Positions 23,566-30,693 of a stretch of DNA of 32,823 nucleotides are shown here, piece after piece. The notes under the pieces were generated by a model. The model was not told the origin of the DNA. It searched no databases and saw nothing but the letters and a program-made list of their open reading frames with translations. The translations under genes and the position numbers were made by a program. How positions within the stretch are numbered: position 1 is the stretch's first letter; every line of letters starts with the position of its first letter. The DNA comes from a virus: IMG/VR virus record IMGVR_UViG_3300044645_000588, positions 1-32,823 of that record, one strand, 5' to 3'.

Positions 23566-23580
23566 TCAGGAGGTTGGGAG
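23553..23580. repeat. 10-bp perfect inverted repeat across the primase stop codon
   Basis: CTCCCAACCT (23553-23562) and AGGTTGGGAG (23571-23580) flank an 8-base loop holding the TGA of the PrimPol gene. The stem could slow or end transcription of the replication operon, but no T-run follows on the minus strand. The arms share the AACCT/AGGTT core with other repeats in the adjacent gap, so a protein-binding role is equally possible. Confidence 0.7.
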
Positions 23581-25608
23581 TCTGTACGCCCATTGGCGCT
23601 TACCGCCCGTGCAGTCTCGATACTTGACCCATCCGAGATCCCTGAGAATCGCTGAGACCTGCATCTGATCTGCCCTGGTTTGACGCTCAAGTGGTTTCTC
23701 GATCGCGTTGCTCAACAGTTCCTCAGAAGTGAGTGGGGCAATGGATCGACGGTTAGCCAGGTAGGTCTCGACGGCGGCCTGCCAAGGGTTGGAGACCAGA
23801 TAGGTTTCGTTCTCGGTTTCGACCTGGCGTTCCATTTCACGGGGGAGATGGTTGGCGTCGCCATTGCGGTAGGCGGCGACGGCAGCTGACCAAATGGCAT
23901 CACGCTCAAGCAGGAGACCATCTACTGCGATATGTGGTGCTGCGAGCACGGGGATGACCCAGAAGCGACGGTTGCCGGTGTCATCCACCAGGAAGCCGCT
24001 GTCGCGGTTGGTGGAGCCGACGATGATGCAGCGGCGTGGGAAGTCCTCGGTGGCCTTGCCGTAGGGCACGCGGAAGGTATCGGTTTGCTGTGAGAGGAAA
24101 GCCTTCACTTGGCCTGCGTGGCGACGACCAGTAAGGAAGTCCAGTTCGCCGTACTCCATGATCCAGGAGCGGTGGAGCACCATTAGGTCGTCCTTACTGG
24201 ACACGTCGCGGAGAGCATCAGAGAAGAAGGCACCGCCGAGATTGCGCCAGAAGGTGGACTTGCCACAGCCTTGGGGTCCCATGAGCACGCAGGCTGAGTC
24301 GTGTTTAGCCCCTGGCTCATAAACGCGGCGCACTGCTGCAATGAGAGTGCAGCGGAGCATGGCGTCGTACAGAGTGCAGGGTTGATCGTCTGGGCGTAGG
24401 TAGGCCGTAGCTAGATGATCGATGGGCACAGGTTGAACTTCTTCTGCAACGCGATCGAGGTATTCACGGACTGGATCGTATTGATTCTCTCGAGCCACAT
24501 AGACGACAGCATCAGATGCCAGCTCTTTCGAAACCTTGACACCAGCAAGTGCTAGTTCAAGGTAATGATGCTCCAAATTGTGGAGCGCTTTGCCGTCCAG
24601 TTCGATGGCTTGTGTATAGATGTTGTACCTGAGCCGATCACCTTGTTGCTGACGGATTAAGGCAAGCAATTCATCGACTTCGAGCTTGATTGCTTTGGAT
24701 CCAGCAGTCTCAAAAGCTGCCGCCTTGGGATGATCGCTACCGAGTGCGGACTTGATTGCATTGACGGCAACTTGACGAGGCGAGATACCACCGGCTAGGT
24801 GATAGAGAGTGCCGAGGCCAATGCCGCCAGAATCGGACTTAAAAGTCGACCATTTGTGTTCGCACTCGCCGGCTTTGAACTTGCCGGAGCCAGCAGACCA
24901 CTGGATCCAATCCTTAAGGAGCGAATCATCACCGACGCTATGAAGCGCCATTCCAACCTTGACCCATTCGTCGTAGTCATCCGCGAGATTGGATGGGATG
25001 CGATCGAGGTAGGTACGAGCGCGATCGGTATCTTCAACCGGATTGGGTAGATGAATGAGTTGGGGTGGTTCTAATGTGCGCTGCATTTGCTGCAGCAGCA
25101 CAGATGGCGCTTCTGCGAGGGGCAGATCTGATGGTGAGCGATCCTTAAGCCAGCGATAGGAGCCAGTCATCGGGTGCTTGCCGAGGACTACGGATTGGCA
25201 GCCAGTCCAGCGGAGTTCAAGCTGTTCACCCTTGATTGAAGATTTGAGTTTGGTGGTTTTGATCTGATCCCAGAAGCCGCGGGGCACGGAGTAGATGATT
25301 TGCAGGCGACCATCACGGCCGGAGGTGACTGCCCAGGATTTGGGCAGATCGCGCAGTGAGGTTCCGAGGGATTCGAGGACTTCGGAAGCACCGAGGCCAT
25401 CGTGATCGACGAATAGCAGACCGCCTGATGGTGGACCTGCGAGGACGCCAACGGCGACGGCACGGCCTGCGTGCAGTTCAACCTCCAGTTGTCGCTTGCT
25501 GAGGGGGTTCTTCTGCCACTCGGGCTGATAGGGGCGTTTGTCGTTCCCGACTGCGACGAGCGCCCATGAGTCAGGGATGCCTGTGAGTTGATCGATGATT
25601 GCGGCCAC
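23566..25608 (-). CDS. Replicative primase-helicase: PrimPol, PriCT and VirE-type ATPase (680 aa)
   Basis: This protein likely primes and unwinds phage DNA. Residues 1-180 are a bifunctional primase/polymerase domain, with metal residues D68 and D70 in GGLLFVDHDG and H145 in VVLGKHPMTGSY. Residues about 210-275 match PriCT-type segments (DDYDEWVKVGMALHSVGDDS, ECEHKWSTFK). Residues 390-600 are a VirE/D5-like helicase: Walker A GPQGCGKS at 444-451, Walker B IMEYGELD at 483-490, sensor region GSTNRDSGFLVDDTGNRRFW. The start is GTG at 25608. It is the last gene of the minus-strand replication operon after the helicase and VRR-NUC genes. All expected catalytic residues are visible. Confidence 0.92.
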   Translation of the reverse strand: MAAIIDQLTGIPDSWALVAVGNDKRPYQPEWQKNPLSKRQLEVELHAGRAVAVGVLAGPPSGGLLFVDHDGLGASEVLESLGTSLRDLPKSWAVTSGRDGRLQIIYSVPRGFWDQIKTTKLKSSIKGEQLELRWTGCQSVVLGKHPMTGSYRWLKDRSPSDLPLAEAPSVLLQQMQRTLEPPQLIHLPNPVEDTDRARTYLDRIPSNLADDYDEWVKVGMALHSVGDDSLLKDWIQWSAGSGKFKAGECEHKWSTFKSDSGGIGLGTLYHLAGGISPRQVAVNAIKSALGSDHPKAAAFETAGSKAIKLEVDELLALIRQQQGDRLRYNIYTQAIELDGKALHNLEHHYLELALAGVKVSKELASDAVVYVARENQYDPVREYLDRVAEEVQPVPIDHLATAYLRPDDQPCTLYDAMLRCTLIAAVRRVYEPGAKHDSACVLMGPQGCGKSTFWRNLGGAFFSDALRDVSSKDDLMVLHRSWIMEYGELDFLTGRRHAGQVKAFLSQQTDTFRVPYGKATEDFPRRCIIVGSTNRDSGFLVDDTGNRRFWVIPVLAAPHIAVDGLLLERDAIWSAAVAAYRNGDANHLPREMERQVETENETYLVSNPWQAAVETYLANRRSIAPLTSEELLSNAIEKPLERQTRADQMQVSAILRDLGWVKYRDCTGGKRQWAYRLPTS

Positions 25609-25662
25609 TTGGCTCTGATACGTAGCCGAAGAAGTATGACCGAAGGATGGGAGGTTAGGAAG

Positions 25663-26013
25663 CTATCTCAAGATTTCTTCTGCGTCTCGAACTGAGCGCG
25701 CCACCCCAGCGATGCCACCAGCGCCTCGGACAGTTCCCATCCAGGCCTGCTGCGCTGGAGTGAGATGGCCTGTGGTGGTCTTCACCTCGATGCTGGTGAA
25801 GATGGCAACACGCTGCCCGACCATCTCGGGTGTGATGGTGATGGTGCGCCAGCCGATCAGGTCTGCGGAGCCGCGCGCCAGGCCGAACTGGACGGGTCGA
25901 CCAGTGCGTGGATCGGGCAGGGTGCCGGTGTTGTTGCGAAATAGGCGGAGATCAGATCGGCTGCCAACTGCTAGGCGGATGCGCTGCTGGATGTCGGTCT
26001 CAGCGTTTGCCAC
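25663..26013 (-). CDS. VRR-NUC domain nuclease (116 aa)
   Basis: Small stand-alone VRR-NUC proteins are phage nucleases of the PD-(D/E)XK fold, thought to act on branched or flapped DNA. Motifs: ETDIQQRIRLAV at the start, FRNNTG, then GLARGSADLIGW (D51), IFTSIEVKTTTGHLTPAQQA (E76, K78, Q88). I chose GTG at 26013, giving VANAETDIQQRI, which overlaps the helicase by 14 bases. An ATG at 26061 would add 16 residues inside the helicase gene. Neither has a good ribosome-binding site. It is sandwiched between helicase and primase genes, so a role in replication or recombination is likely. Confidence 0.88.
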   Translation of the reverse strand: MANAETDIQQRIRLAVGSRSDLRLFRNNTGTLPDPRTGRPVQFGLARGSADLIGWRTITITPEMVGQRVAIFTSIEVKTTTGHLTPAQQAWMGTVRGAGGIAGVARSVRDAEEILR

Positions 26014-27358
26014 GCGCGTGGAAGATCCGGTACGCCCAGCCGGGACTGTAGCCGCGCTCATTGGCCAGGGCGAGGAGCTGCTCGAGGGTGCGAGCGGTGC
26101 CTTGCTTGCGGCGTGCTTGCCGCATCTCGCTCCGTTTCAGCTCCTGCAGCTCACCTGCTAGTTGGCGGATCTTGCGGTTCGTGATCGGTGCGCATTGTGC
26201 GCCACAGACTGGGCACTGCGGTTGCGGCTTGAAGGCGGCGTAGCACTCGGGGCATGTGCGCACTGATGGCGGTTGTACGGACGTTGTACGGACACGCTTG
26301 ATGCCATCGTCGAGCGTCCAGTCGCGATGATCATCCGGGAAGCCATGGCGGGTGACATTGCCAACGTGATCGAGGATCAGCGCAGCCTGCTTACCAGGCG
26401 CTGGGCGGAGTACGCGCCCGACCTGCTGCAGGTAGAGGCCGAGGGACTTGGTGGGGCGCAGGAGGATGGCAACGCTGGCAGCGGGCACATCGAAGCCTTC
26501 GGAGACCACATCGACGGTCACCAATATCTGCACCAGGCCGGCGCCAAAGTCTGCAACCACCTGATCGCGGTCACCGGTGTTGCCAAGAAGTAGCCGGGCA
26601 GCGATGCCTGCAGCTTGGAAGGCCGCGCAGACCGACTCAGCGTGCGCGACATTGCAGCAGAACGCGATCGCCTGCTGGCCTGCAGCGAGCCGCTGGTAGT
26701 GGGCAATGGCGTCACCTGTGACGGTTGGGCGATCCATGGCTGCCGCGGCCTGATCGTTTGCGTAGTCACCAGCTCGGGTGCGGATGCCGGATAGATCGGC
26801 CACTACTGGCGGCGCGTAAATGCGTGAATGACTGAGGTAGCCAGTGTCTATCAGCTCAGCGACCGAGGGACCGAGGACTAAGTGATCGAACGCACTGCGG
26901 AGGCCGCGGCCATCGAGGCGGCATGGTGTTGCTGTGACGCCCAGGCGGTAGGCGGCTGGCCAATGCTGCAAGGTGCGCTCCCACTGGCCTGCGGTGGCGT
27001 GATGCGCTTCGTCGATGATGATCAGGTCCGGCTGCCAGTCGATACCTGATAGGCGGCGCGCGATTGTCTGCACCGAGGCCACCTGCACGGGCGCCTCGGA
27101 TGGCTCAATGCCTGCAGCGATGAGGCCATGGTCAAGGCCTGCCCATCGCAGCTTGTCGCTGGCCTGGCGGAGTAGCTCACGGCGATGCACGAGAATCAAC
27201 ACCCGGCGGCCTCGAGCAGCCGATGCCTGCGCGATAGCGGTGAAGATGATGGTCTTCCCACCGCCGGTCGGTAGGCATAGCAGTGGCGCCCGATAGCCGA
27301 AGCGGTAGGCATTGCGGAGATCGTCGATGGCGCGCTGCTGGTAGCTGCGGAGCTGCAT
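26000..27358 (-). CDS. SF2 DEAH-box helicase with C-terminal zinc ribbon (452 aa)
   Basis: The protein starts MQLRSYQQRAIDDLRNAY with a Q-motif-like segment. Walker A is LCLPTGGGKT (residues 28-36 or so), motif Ia ILVHRRELLRQA, motif II LIIIDEAHHATAG (DEAH at 116-119), motif III LGVTATP. The second RecA-like domain has VVSEGFDVPAASVAILLRPT and GLYLQQVGRVLRP, the arginine-bearing motif VI. Near residues 366-386 CPECYAAF and CPVCGAQC make a zinc ribbon, an addition to the simplest members. It is first in the minus-strand replication operon and starts at the divergent region. It could serve in replication-fork or recombination work. Confidence 0.93.
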   Translation of the reverse strand: MQLRSYQQRAIDDLRNAYRFGYRAPLLCLPTGGGKTIIFTAIAQASAARGRRVLILVHRRELLRQASDKLRWAGLDHGLIAAGIEPSEAPVQVASVQTIARRLSGIDWQPDLIIIDEAHHATAGQWERTLQHWPAAYRLGVTATPCRLDGRGLRSAFDHLVLGPSVAELIDTGYLSHSRIYAPPVVADLSGIRTRAGDYANDQAAAAMDRPTVTGDAIAHYQRLAAGQQAIAFCCNVAHAESVCAAFQAAGIAARLLLGNTGDRDQVVADFGAGLVQILVTVDVVSEGFDVPAASVAILLRPTKSLGLYLQQVGRVLRPAPGKQAALILDHVGNVTRHGFPDDHRDWTLDDGIKRVRTTSVQPPSVRTCPECYAAFKPQPQCPVCGAQCAPITNRKIRQLAGELQELKRSEMRQARRKQGTARTLEQLLALANERGYSPGWAYRIFHARGKR

Positions 27359-27411
27359 GGGGTTGCACTTGACCGCATCAGGCTATAGGATCGCGCAAGT
27401 CGCCACACCCT
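27359..27411. promoter_or_regulatory. Divergent promoter region between replication and recombination operons
   Basis: Only 53 bases separate the two outward-facing start codons, so both promoters or their operators must overlap here or lie inside the genes. On the plus strand TTGCAC (27363-27368) and TATAGG (27384-27389) lie 15 bases apart, a weak sigma-70-like pair with a short spacer. No Shine-Dalgarno-like sequence precedes the plus-strand ATG. Assignment of exact elements is tentative. Confidence 0.4.
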
Positions 27412-28254
27412 ATGGAGAACGCCGACTATCACGCGCACCCTGCGATCTCAAAGTCGCATCTGGATCTCATCGCGCGATCGCCTTTGCACTACTGGGCGCG
27501 CTACATCGATCCAAAGCGCGTTATTCCCGAGCCGACGCCAGCGATGCGCATCGGCAGCGCAGTCCACACCCATGTGCTCGAACTGCACAAATGGGATACC
27601 GACTACATCGTCGCCCCCGATGGCCTTGATCGCCGCACTAAGGCCGGCAAGGAGGCATGGGCACTGTTCGAGGCTGAGGCCAACGGCCGCACCGTGCTGA
27701 GCCGAGAGGATGCTGATCTTGTCATGCACATGGGCAGAGCAGTGCTCGGCCATCCGGCTGCTGCATTGCTGCTCGGTATAGCCGGGGAGGCTGAGACCAC
27801 GCACATGTGGACGGAGCCGACCACCGGATTGCAGTGCAAGTGCAGGCCGGACTGGATCACCGAGGATGGCGGCATCGTGGTGGATCTCAAGACCACCGAG
27901 GACGCCAGTCCGCGGGAGTTCCGCCGCAGCATCGCGAAGTGGCGGTATCACGTCCAAGCCGGCTGGTACATGGCGGGCATCGAGGCTGCCTATGGCAAGC
28001 GGCCAAGCGGGTTCATCTTCATCGCAGTGGAAAAGAAGCCACCGTTCGCGGTTGGTGTCTACGCCGCTGATGAGCAGATGATCGAGCGCGGCTACGAGAC
28101 CGCCATGCGCGATCTGCAGACACTGGCCGAGTGCAAGGCATCAGGCCACTGGCCGGCCTACAGCGATCGGATTGAACCGATCAGCCTGCCGGCATGGATG
28201 CAGCCATCCAACGGTCAAATTCAAGATTCACCTCCTGAGATCGCTTTCTACTGA
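27412..28254 (+). CDS. RecE/exonuclease VIII-like nuclease (280 aa)
   Basis: This should degrade 5-prime strands from DNA ends to make the single strands used by the annealing protein next door. The family pattern (PD-(D/E)XK, DUF3799-like) is clear: HPAISKSHLDLIARSPLHYW at the start, RIGSAVHTHVLEL with H52, CKCRPDWI with D147, GIVVDLKTTEDA with D158 and K160, and YHVQAGWYMAGIEAA with Q182. It ends with a short Pro/Ser linker. First gene of the plus-strand recombination operon. The ATG at 27412 is the only one before the conserved start; its last base overlaps the next ATG. Confidence 0.92.
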   Translation: MENADYHAHPAISKSHLDLIARSPLHYWARYIDPKRVIPEPTPAMRIGSAVHTHVLELHKWDTDYIVAPDGLDRRTKAGKEAWALFEAEANGRTVLSREDADLVMHMGRAVLGHPAAALLLGIAGEAETTHMWTEPTTGLQCKCRPDWITEDGGIVVDLKTTEDASPREFRRSIAKWRYHVQAGWYMAGIEAAYGKRPSGFIFIAVEKKPPFAVGVYAADEQMIERGYETAMRDLQTLAECKASGHWPAYSDRIEPISLPAWMQPSNGQIQDSPPEIAFY

Positions 28255-29450
28255 TGCCAGTTGTAAAGCTGTCTGCGTCCTTGGTTGATTTGTGCAAGCA
28301 ATGCGCAAAACAACGCGATCAAAACCGAAGAAATTCGGTCGACTACAGTAGCGACAAAACACCCGATAAAGGTATTTGGAGCTTTATTGGAGTTGTTGGA
28401 GAGATCGCATTGCTTCAGTATTTCGGCTTGCCGATTGACTGGAATTATCTCTCGACGGACGCTGGCTTTGGAGGTGTTGATGTTGGTGACTTCTGGGAGG
28501 TTCGCGCCACTACGAAACGCACCAATCGGTTGTTTCTATGGCAGGACGAGATTTGCAACCGCAAGAAACTGGCCTGCGCATGGAGCAAGGTTGTCGTCAA
28601 TTTGGAGGCGCTTGAATGTGATGTTTGCGGTTGGGCTATGGGCTATGAAATAGCCGAGCATGGCCTTTCCGCTAAGTATGACTGCAAGCGTGCCTCTAAG
28701 TTTCTCGACAATCGACTGTTGAGAGTTCACAGCAACCCTCAAACCGATCATTCCTCTGCGAATGATTTGCGCCTATTCTTTCTCTACCCCCAACAGATGG
28801 AAGCATCTAGTTCTATAGCGACCACCCAGCCAACTGGCTCGGTGTTCAGCGGCATCCAAGCCTTTGAGGATGCCCAGCGTATTGCGAAGGCGCTGGCCAG
28901 CAGCACGCTGATCCCACCGCAGTTTCAAGGCCAGCAGGGTTTCGCCAACTGCTTGGTTGCGCTGGAGATCGCCAATCGGATGGGCATCTCGCCCTTCTTG
29001 GCGATGCAGCACCTGCATGTGATCCATGGCCGGCCATCGTGGAGCAGCAGCTTCATCATTGCGATGGTCAACGGCTGCGGCCGGTTCAGCCCACTGCGGT
29101 TCGAGTTGAGCGGCACCGGGGACAGCCTGGCCTGCTACGCGGTCGCCAAGGATCTCGCCAGCGGGCAGGAGCTGAAGGGACCGACCATCACCATGGCGAT
29201 GGCGAAGAAGGAGCAATGGGCGACCAAGGCGGGCAGCAAGTGGCAGACGATGCCGGAGCTGATGATCCGCTATCGCGCCGCAGCGTTCTGGGGTCGCCTC
29301 TATGCCAGTGATCTCCTGCTCGGGATGCAGAGCCAGGAGGAGGTGGTCGACATCCAGCCGGTGACCGTGAGCGATCAGGTCGCTGATCTGAACGCCGCCA
29401 TCCCTGAGCCGGCACCTACACCGGAGCCTGAGAGCGATGAACTCTTCTGA
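28254..29450 (+). CDS. Chimera: nuclease-like N-domain fused to RecT-like single-strand annealing protein (398 aa)
   Basis: The frame is open throughout. Residues 1-175 resemble a restriction-like nuclease fold: FIGVVGEIALLQYFGLP (GE at 49-50), GGVDVGDFWEVRATTKRTNR (D76, D79, E82, R84) and CAWSKVVVNLEALECDVCGW. Residues 182-398 match a phage annealing-protein group often labelled RecT: LIPPQFQGQQGFANCLVALE, IHGRPSWSSSFIIAMVNGCG, KWQTMPELMIRYRAAAFWGR. The C-terminus is acidic and ends PESDELF, like an SSB tip. M182 (ATG at 28797) begins MEASSSIATTQPTG, a plausible original RecT start. The first 540 bases are much AT-richer than the rest, so an insertion joined in frame is likely. Confidence 0.85.
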   Translation: MPVVKLSASLVDLCKQCAKQRDQNRRNSVDYSSDKTPDKGIWSFIGVVGEIALLQYFGLPIDWNYLSTDAGFGGVDVGDFWEVRATTKRTNRLFLWQDEICNRKKLACAWSKVVVNLEALECDVCGWAMGYEIAEHGLSAKYDCKRASKFLDNRLLRVHSNPQTDHSSANDLRLFFLYPQQMEASSSIATTQPTGSVFSGIQAFEDAQRIAKALASSTLIPPQFQGQQGFANCLVALEIANRMGISPFLAMQHLHVIHGRPSWSSSFIIAMVNGCGRFSPLRFELSGTGDSLACYAVAKDLASGQELKGPTITMAMAKKEQWATKAGSKWQTMPELMIRYRAAAFWGRLYASDLLLGMQSQEEVVDIQPVTVSDQVADLNAAIPEPAPTPEPESDELF

Positions 29451-29628
29451 GTACCTGACTGCCACCCAGCTTGCACAGCGATGGGGGTTGCACCCTGACA
29501 CGCTGATGCGCTGGCGCAAGGCTAATAAGGGTCCGGCGTATTTCCGCACGCCAGGCTTCGTGCTCTACCCATTGGCCGGGGTGGAGCAATACGAACAGGC
29601 CAACACCATTACCAACGAACAACCATGA
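29437..29628 (+). CDS. Small helix-turn-helix DNA-binding protein (63 aa)
   Basis: The ATG at 29437 lies 14 bases inside the previous gene. Residues 6-28 form a MerR/excisionase-type helix-turn-helix (YLTATQLAQRWGLHPDTLMR), followed by WRKANKGPAYFRTPG and a YPLAGVEQYE strand. This is the single-domain shape of AlpA/excisionase-like or small phage regulators. Being in the recombination operon, it may regulate early genes or act as a recombination directionality factor, but I see no integrase here. Its stop overlaps the next ATG (ATGA). Confidence 0.8.
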   Translation: MNSSEYLTATQLAQRWGLHPDTLMRWRKANKGPAYFRTPGFVLYPLAGVEQYEQANTITNEQP

Positions 29629-29939
29629 GCTTCAAGCTGAACCTGAGCATCTTCAAGTCGACCAAGCCTGAAAGCAAGGTGGACTTCAGCGGGATGATGA
29701 ACATCAAAGTGGAGGAGCTGGATGCCTTCTGCCGCTTTGTGATGAGCCAGACGCCCGACCAGTACGGCAGCGTCCAGGTGCCGATCAGCGGCTGGAAGAA
29801 GACCAGCCAGAAGGGACTGGCCTATGTGAGCGCCGTGGCACAGCCGCCGCGCGAATGGGTGGATCCTGGTGATGCTGCGCAGAAGTTGGCCGCGGCCACT
29901 AATGGCGTGGTGGTCGACGTGAGCGACGACATGTTCTAA
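29625..29939 (+). CDS. Small protein with SSB-like acidic C-terminus, recombination operon (104 aa)
   Basis: Starts MSFKLNLSIFKSTKPESKVD, then EELDAFCRFVMSQTPDQYGS, VQVPISGWKKTSQKGLAYVS and AQPPREWVDPG, and ends VVVDVSDDMF. I do not recognise a named domain. The Lys/Trp/Tyr-rich middle could bind nucleic acid, and the acidic tail ending in Phe is the hallmark by which SSB proteins recruit partners. The place directly after RecE- and RecT-like genes supports an SSB-type role. That is inference from tail and neighbourhood. Confidence 0.65.
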   Translation: MSFKLNLSIFKSTKPESKVDFSGMMNIKVEELDAFCRFVMSQTPDQYGSVQVPISGWKKTSQKGLAYVSAVAQPPREWVDPGDAAQKLAAATNGVVVDVSDDMF

Positions 29940-30121
29940 CGCCCCATCAGTTCACATTCGAGCCGCGCGATCTCGTTGACGGCCTGCTGGAGCAGTTGTT
30001 GCTGGTAGCAGGCCTGCTTATAGAGAGCGACGGCCATGGTGCCCGCGTCTTTGCTGTTGAGCAGAGCGCGGGCATGTTTTTCGATCTCGAACTGCTGCTC
30101 TGCCGAAAGGGTGACGGCCAT
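29936..30121 (-). CDS. Small helical protein with NblA-like pattern, antisense to the early operon (61 aa)
   Basis: ATG at 30121, with an alternative at 30139; the stop TAG overlaps the end of the plus-strand gene by four bases. The sequence is MAVTLSAEQQFEIEKHARAL, a linker, then MAVALYKQACYQQQLLQQAV and a helical end. NblA proteins, which target phycobilisomes for degradation, have an LSLEQQF start, a short turn, and an LYxQ motif about 23 residues on. Here LSAEQQF is followed by LYKQ at 21 residues. The match is suggestive only: the usual aromatic C-terminal end is missing. It is the only minus-strand gene between two plus-strand groups, so it has its own control. Confidence 0.5.
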   Translation of the reverse strand: MAVTLSAEQQFEIEKHARALLNSKDAGTMAVALYKQACYQQQLLQQAVNEIARLECELMGR

Positions 30122-30174
30122 CCACTCACCGAACTGCATTGTGCTAGACCAGTGGGGTACATCTCACGATAGCA
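30122..30174. promoter_or_regulatory. Short divergent region between the NblA-like and zinc-ribbon genes
   Basis: These 53 bases separate two outward-facing genes and must hold regulatory signals for at least one. A TGTGCTAGAC segment (30140-30149) gives a weak -10-like match on the plus strand. No convincing -35 is seen. If the upstream ATG at 30139 is used for the minus-strand gene the gap shrinks to 35 bases. Confidence 0.3.
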
Positions 30175-30405
30175 ATGCAGTGCCCCAGGTGCTCCAGTGG
30201 TGACATCAAGGCAATGGCAACGAACAACCGCGACGCCGAGGTGACGGTGCGCAAGCGTGGCTGCAATGCCTGCGGCCATGTGTGGTTCACGGTCGAGCTA
30301 CCTGTCAGCCCGGCGGTGGTCGGTTGGGGGCGGCGCGTCAAGGGGCAAAGCAAGCCAGAACTGCGGGTGCCGGTGGAGCTGGCAGTGGGCGCTGAGGCCG
30401 TGTAA
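30175..30405 (+). CDS. Zinc-ribbon protein (76 aa)
   Basis: Two CxxC knuckles: MQCPRCSSGD (C3, C6) and RKRGCNACGHVWFTVE (C30, C33), spaced 24 residues apart between inner cysteines. This is a single zinc ribbon as in NrdR N-terminal domains and phage transcription-factor-like proteins. After it comes a Val/Pro-rich tail (SPAVVGWGRRVKGQSKPELR) without a clear fold. It probably binds nucleic acid or another protein. No operon partner overlaps it, and a 73-base gap follows. Confidence 0.75.
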   Translation: MQCPRCSSGDIKAMATNNRDAEVTVRKRGCNACGHVWFTVELPVSPAVVGWGRRVKGQSKPELRVPVELAVGAEAV

Positions 30406-30478
30406 AGAAGTGTCACACGCCTGTGGCATGTGCCCCGTAGGCGGTGCATAATTACGTCATCGGTAACCCACTAAGCCA
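30406..30478 (+). promoter_or_regulatory. Putative early promoter upstream of the small-gene ladder
   Basis: CATAAT at 30447-30452, preceded by GGTG, is a reasonable -10 element 27 bases before the ATG at 30479. The -35 position (around 30424-30429, TGGCAT) is weak. The gap also has an imperfect inverted repeat, CACGCCT near 30416 with AGGCGGTG at 30439-30446. The placement before a run of co-directional small genes supports a promoter. Confidence 0.35.
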
Positions 30479-30655
30479 ATGACCAACCCCGCTCACCTGA
30501 TCCACGCCGGCAACATCCTCTACACCCTTGAGAAAGCCGGTTACACGATTGATCAGTTCATCGAGTTCTGGGGCACCCTGCTGGTTGTCGAGATCGCTGG
30601 CAACGGCGATCGCTGGTACGACCGCCGTCAAGTCGAGGCGTTCGTTGCCGCCTGA
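30479..30655 (+). CDS. Small phage protein (58 aa), unknown function
   Basis: ATG 30479, TGA 30653-30655. Sequence: MTNPAHLIHAGNILYTLEKA, GYTIDQFIEFWGTLLVVEIA, then DRWYDRRQVEAFVAA. It is a compact mixed helix-strand protein without motif. The coding look is good: no rare-codon runs, and a clean frame starting after a promoter-like segment. Role unknown. Confidence 0.65.
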   Translation: MTNPAHLIHAGNILYTLEKAGYTIDQFIEFWGTLLVVEIAGNGDRWYDRRQVEAFVAA

Positions 30656-30693
30656 GCCATCCTTAGCTCCCATCCACCTATCACTTCAATCCA

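Noticed and set aside
23553-23580. Intrinsic terminator for the replication operon
   Set aside because: The 10-bp stem is perfect but the minus-strand transcript has no T-run after it; kept only as an inverted repeat.
26664-26671. HIP1 (GCGATCGC) enrichment as proof of a cyanobacterial chromosome
   Set aside because: By eye I found only three perfect copies (26664, 27474, 30606), close to chance for this composition and length, so it does not support a host assignment.
27448-27957. Minus-strand 169-codon frame opposite the RecE-like gene
   Set aside because: No motifs; the plus-strand frame carries all RecE-type nuclease residues.
29437-29628. Excisionase implying a nearby integrase and lysogeny
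   Set aside because: The HTH shape is generic and no integrase, attachment site or repressor is visible in the window.
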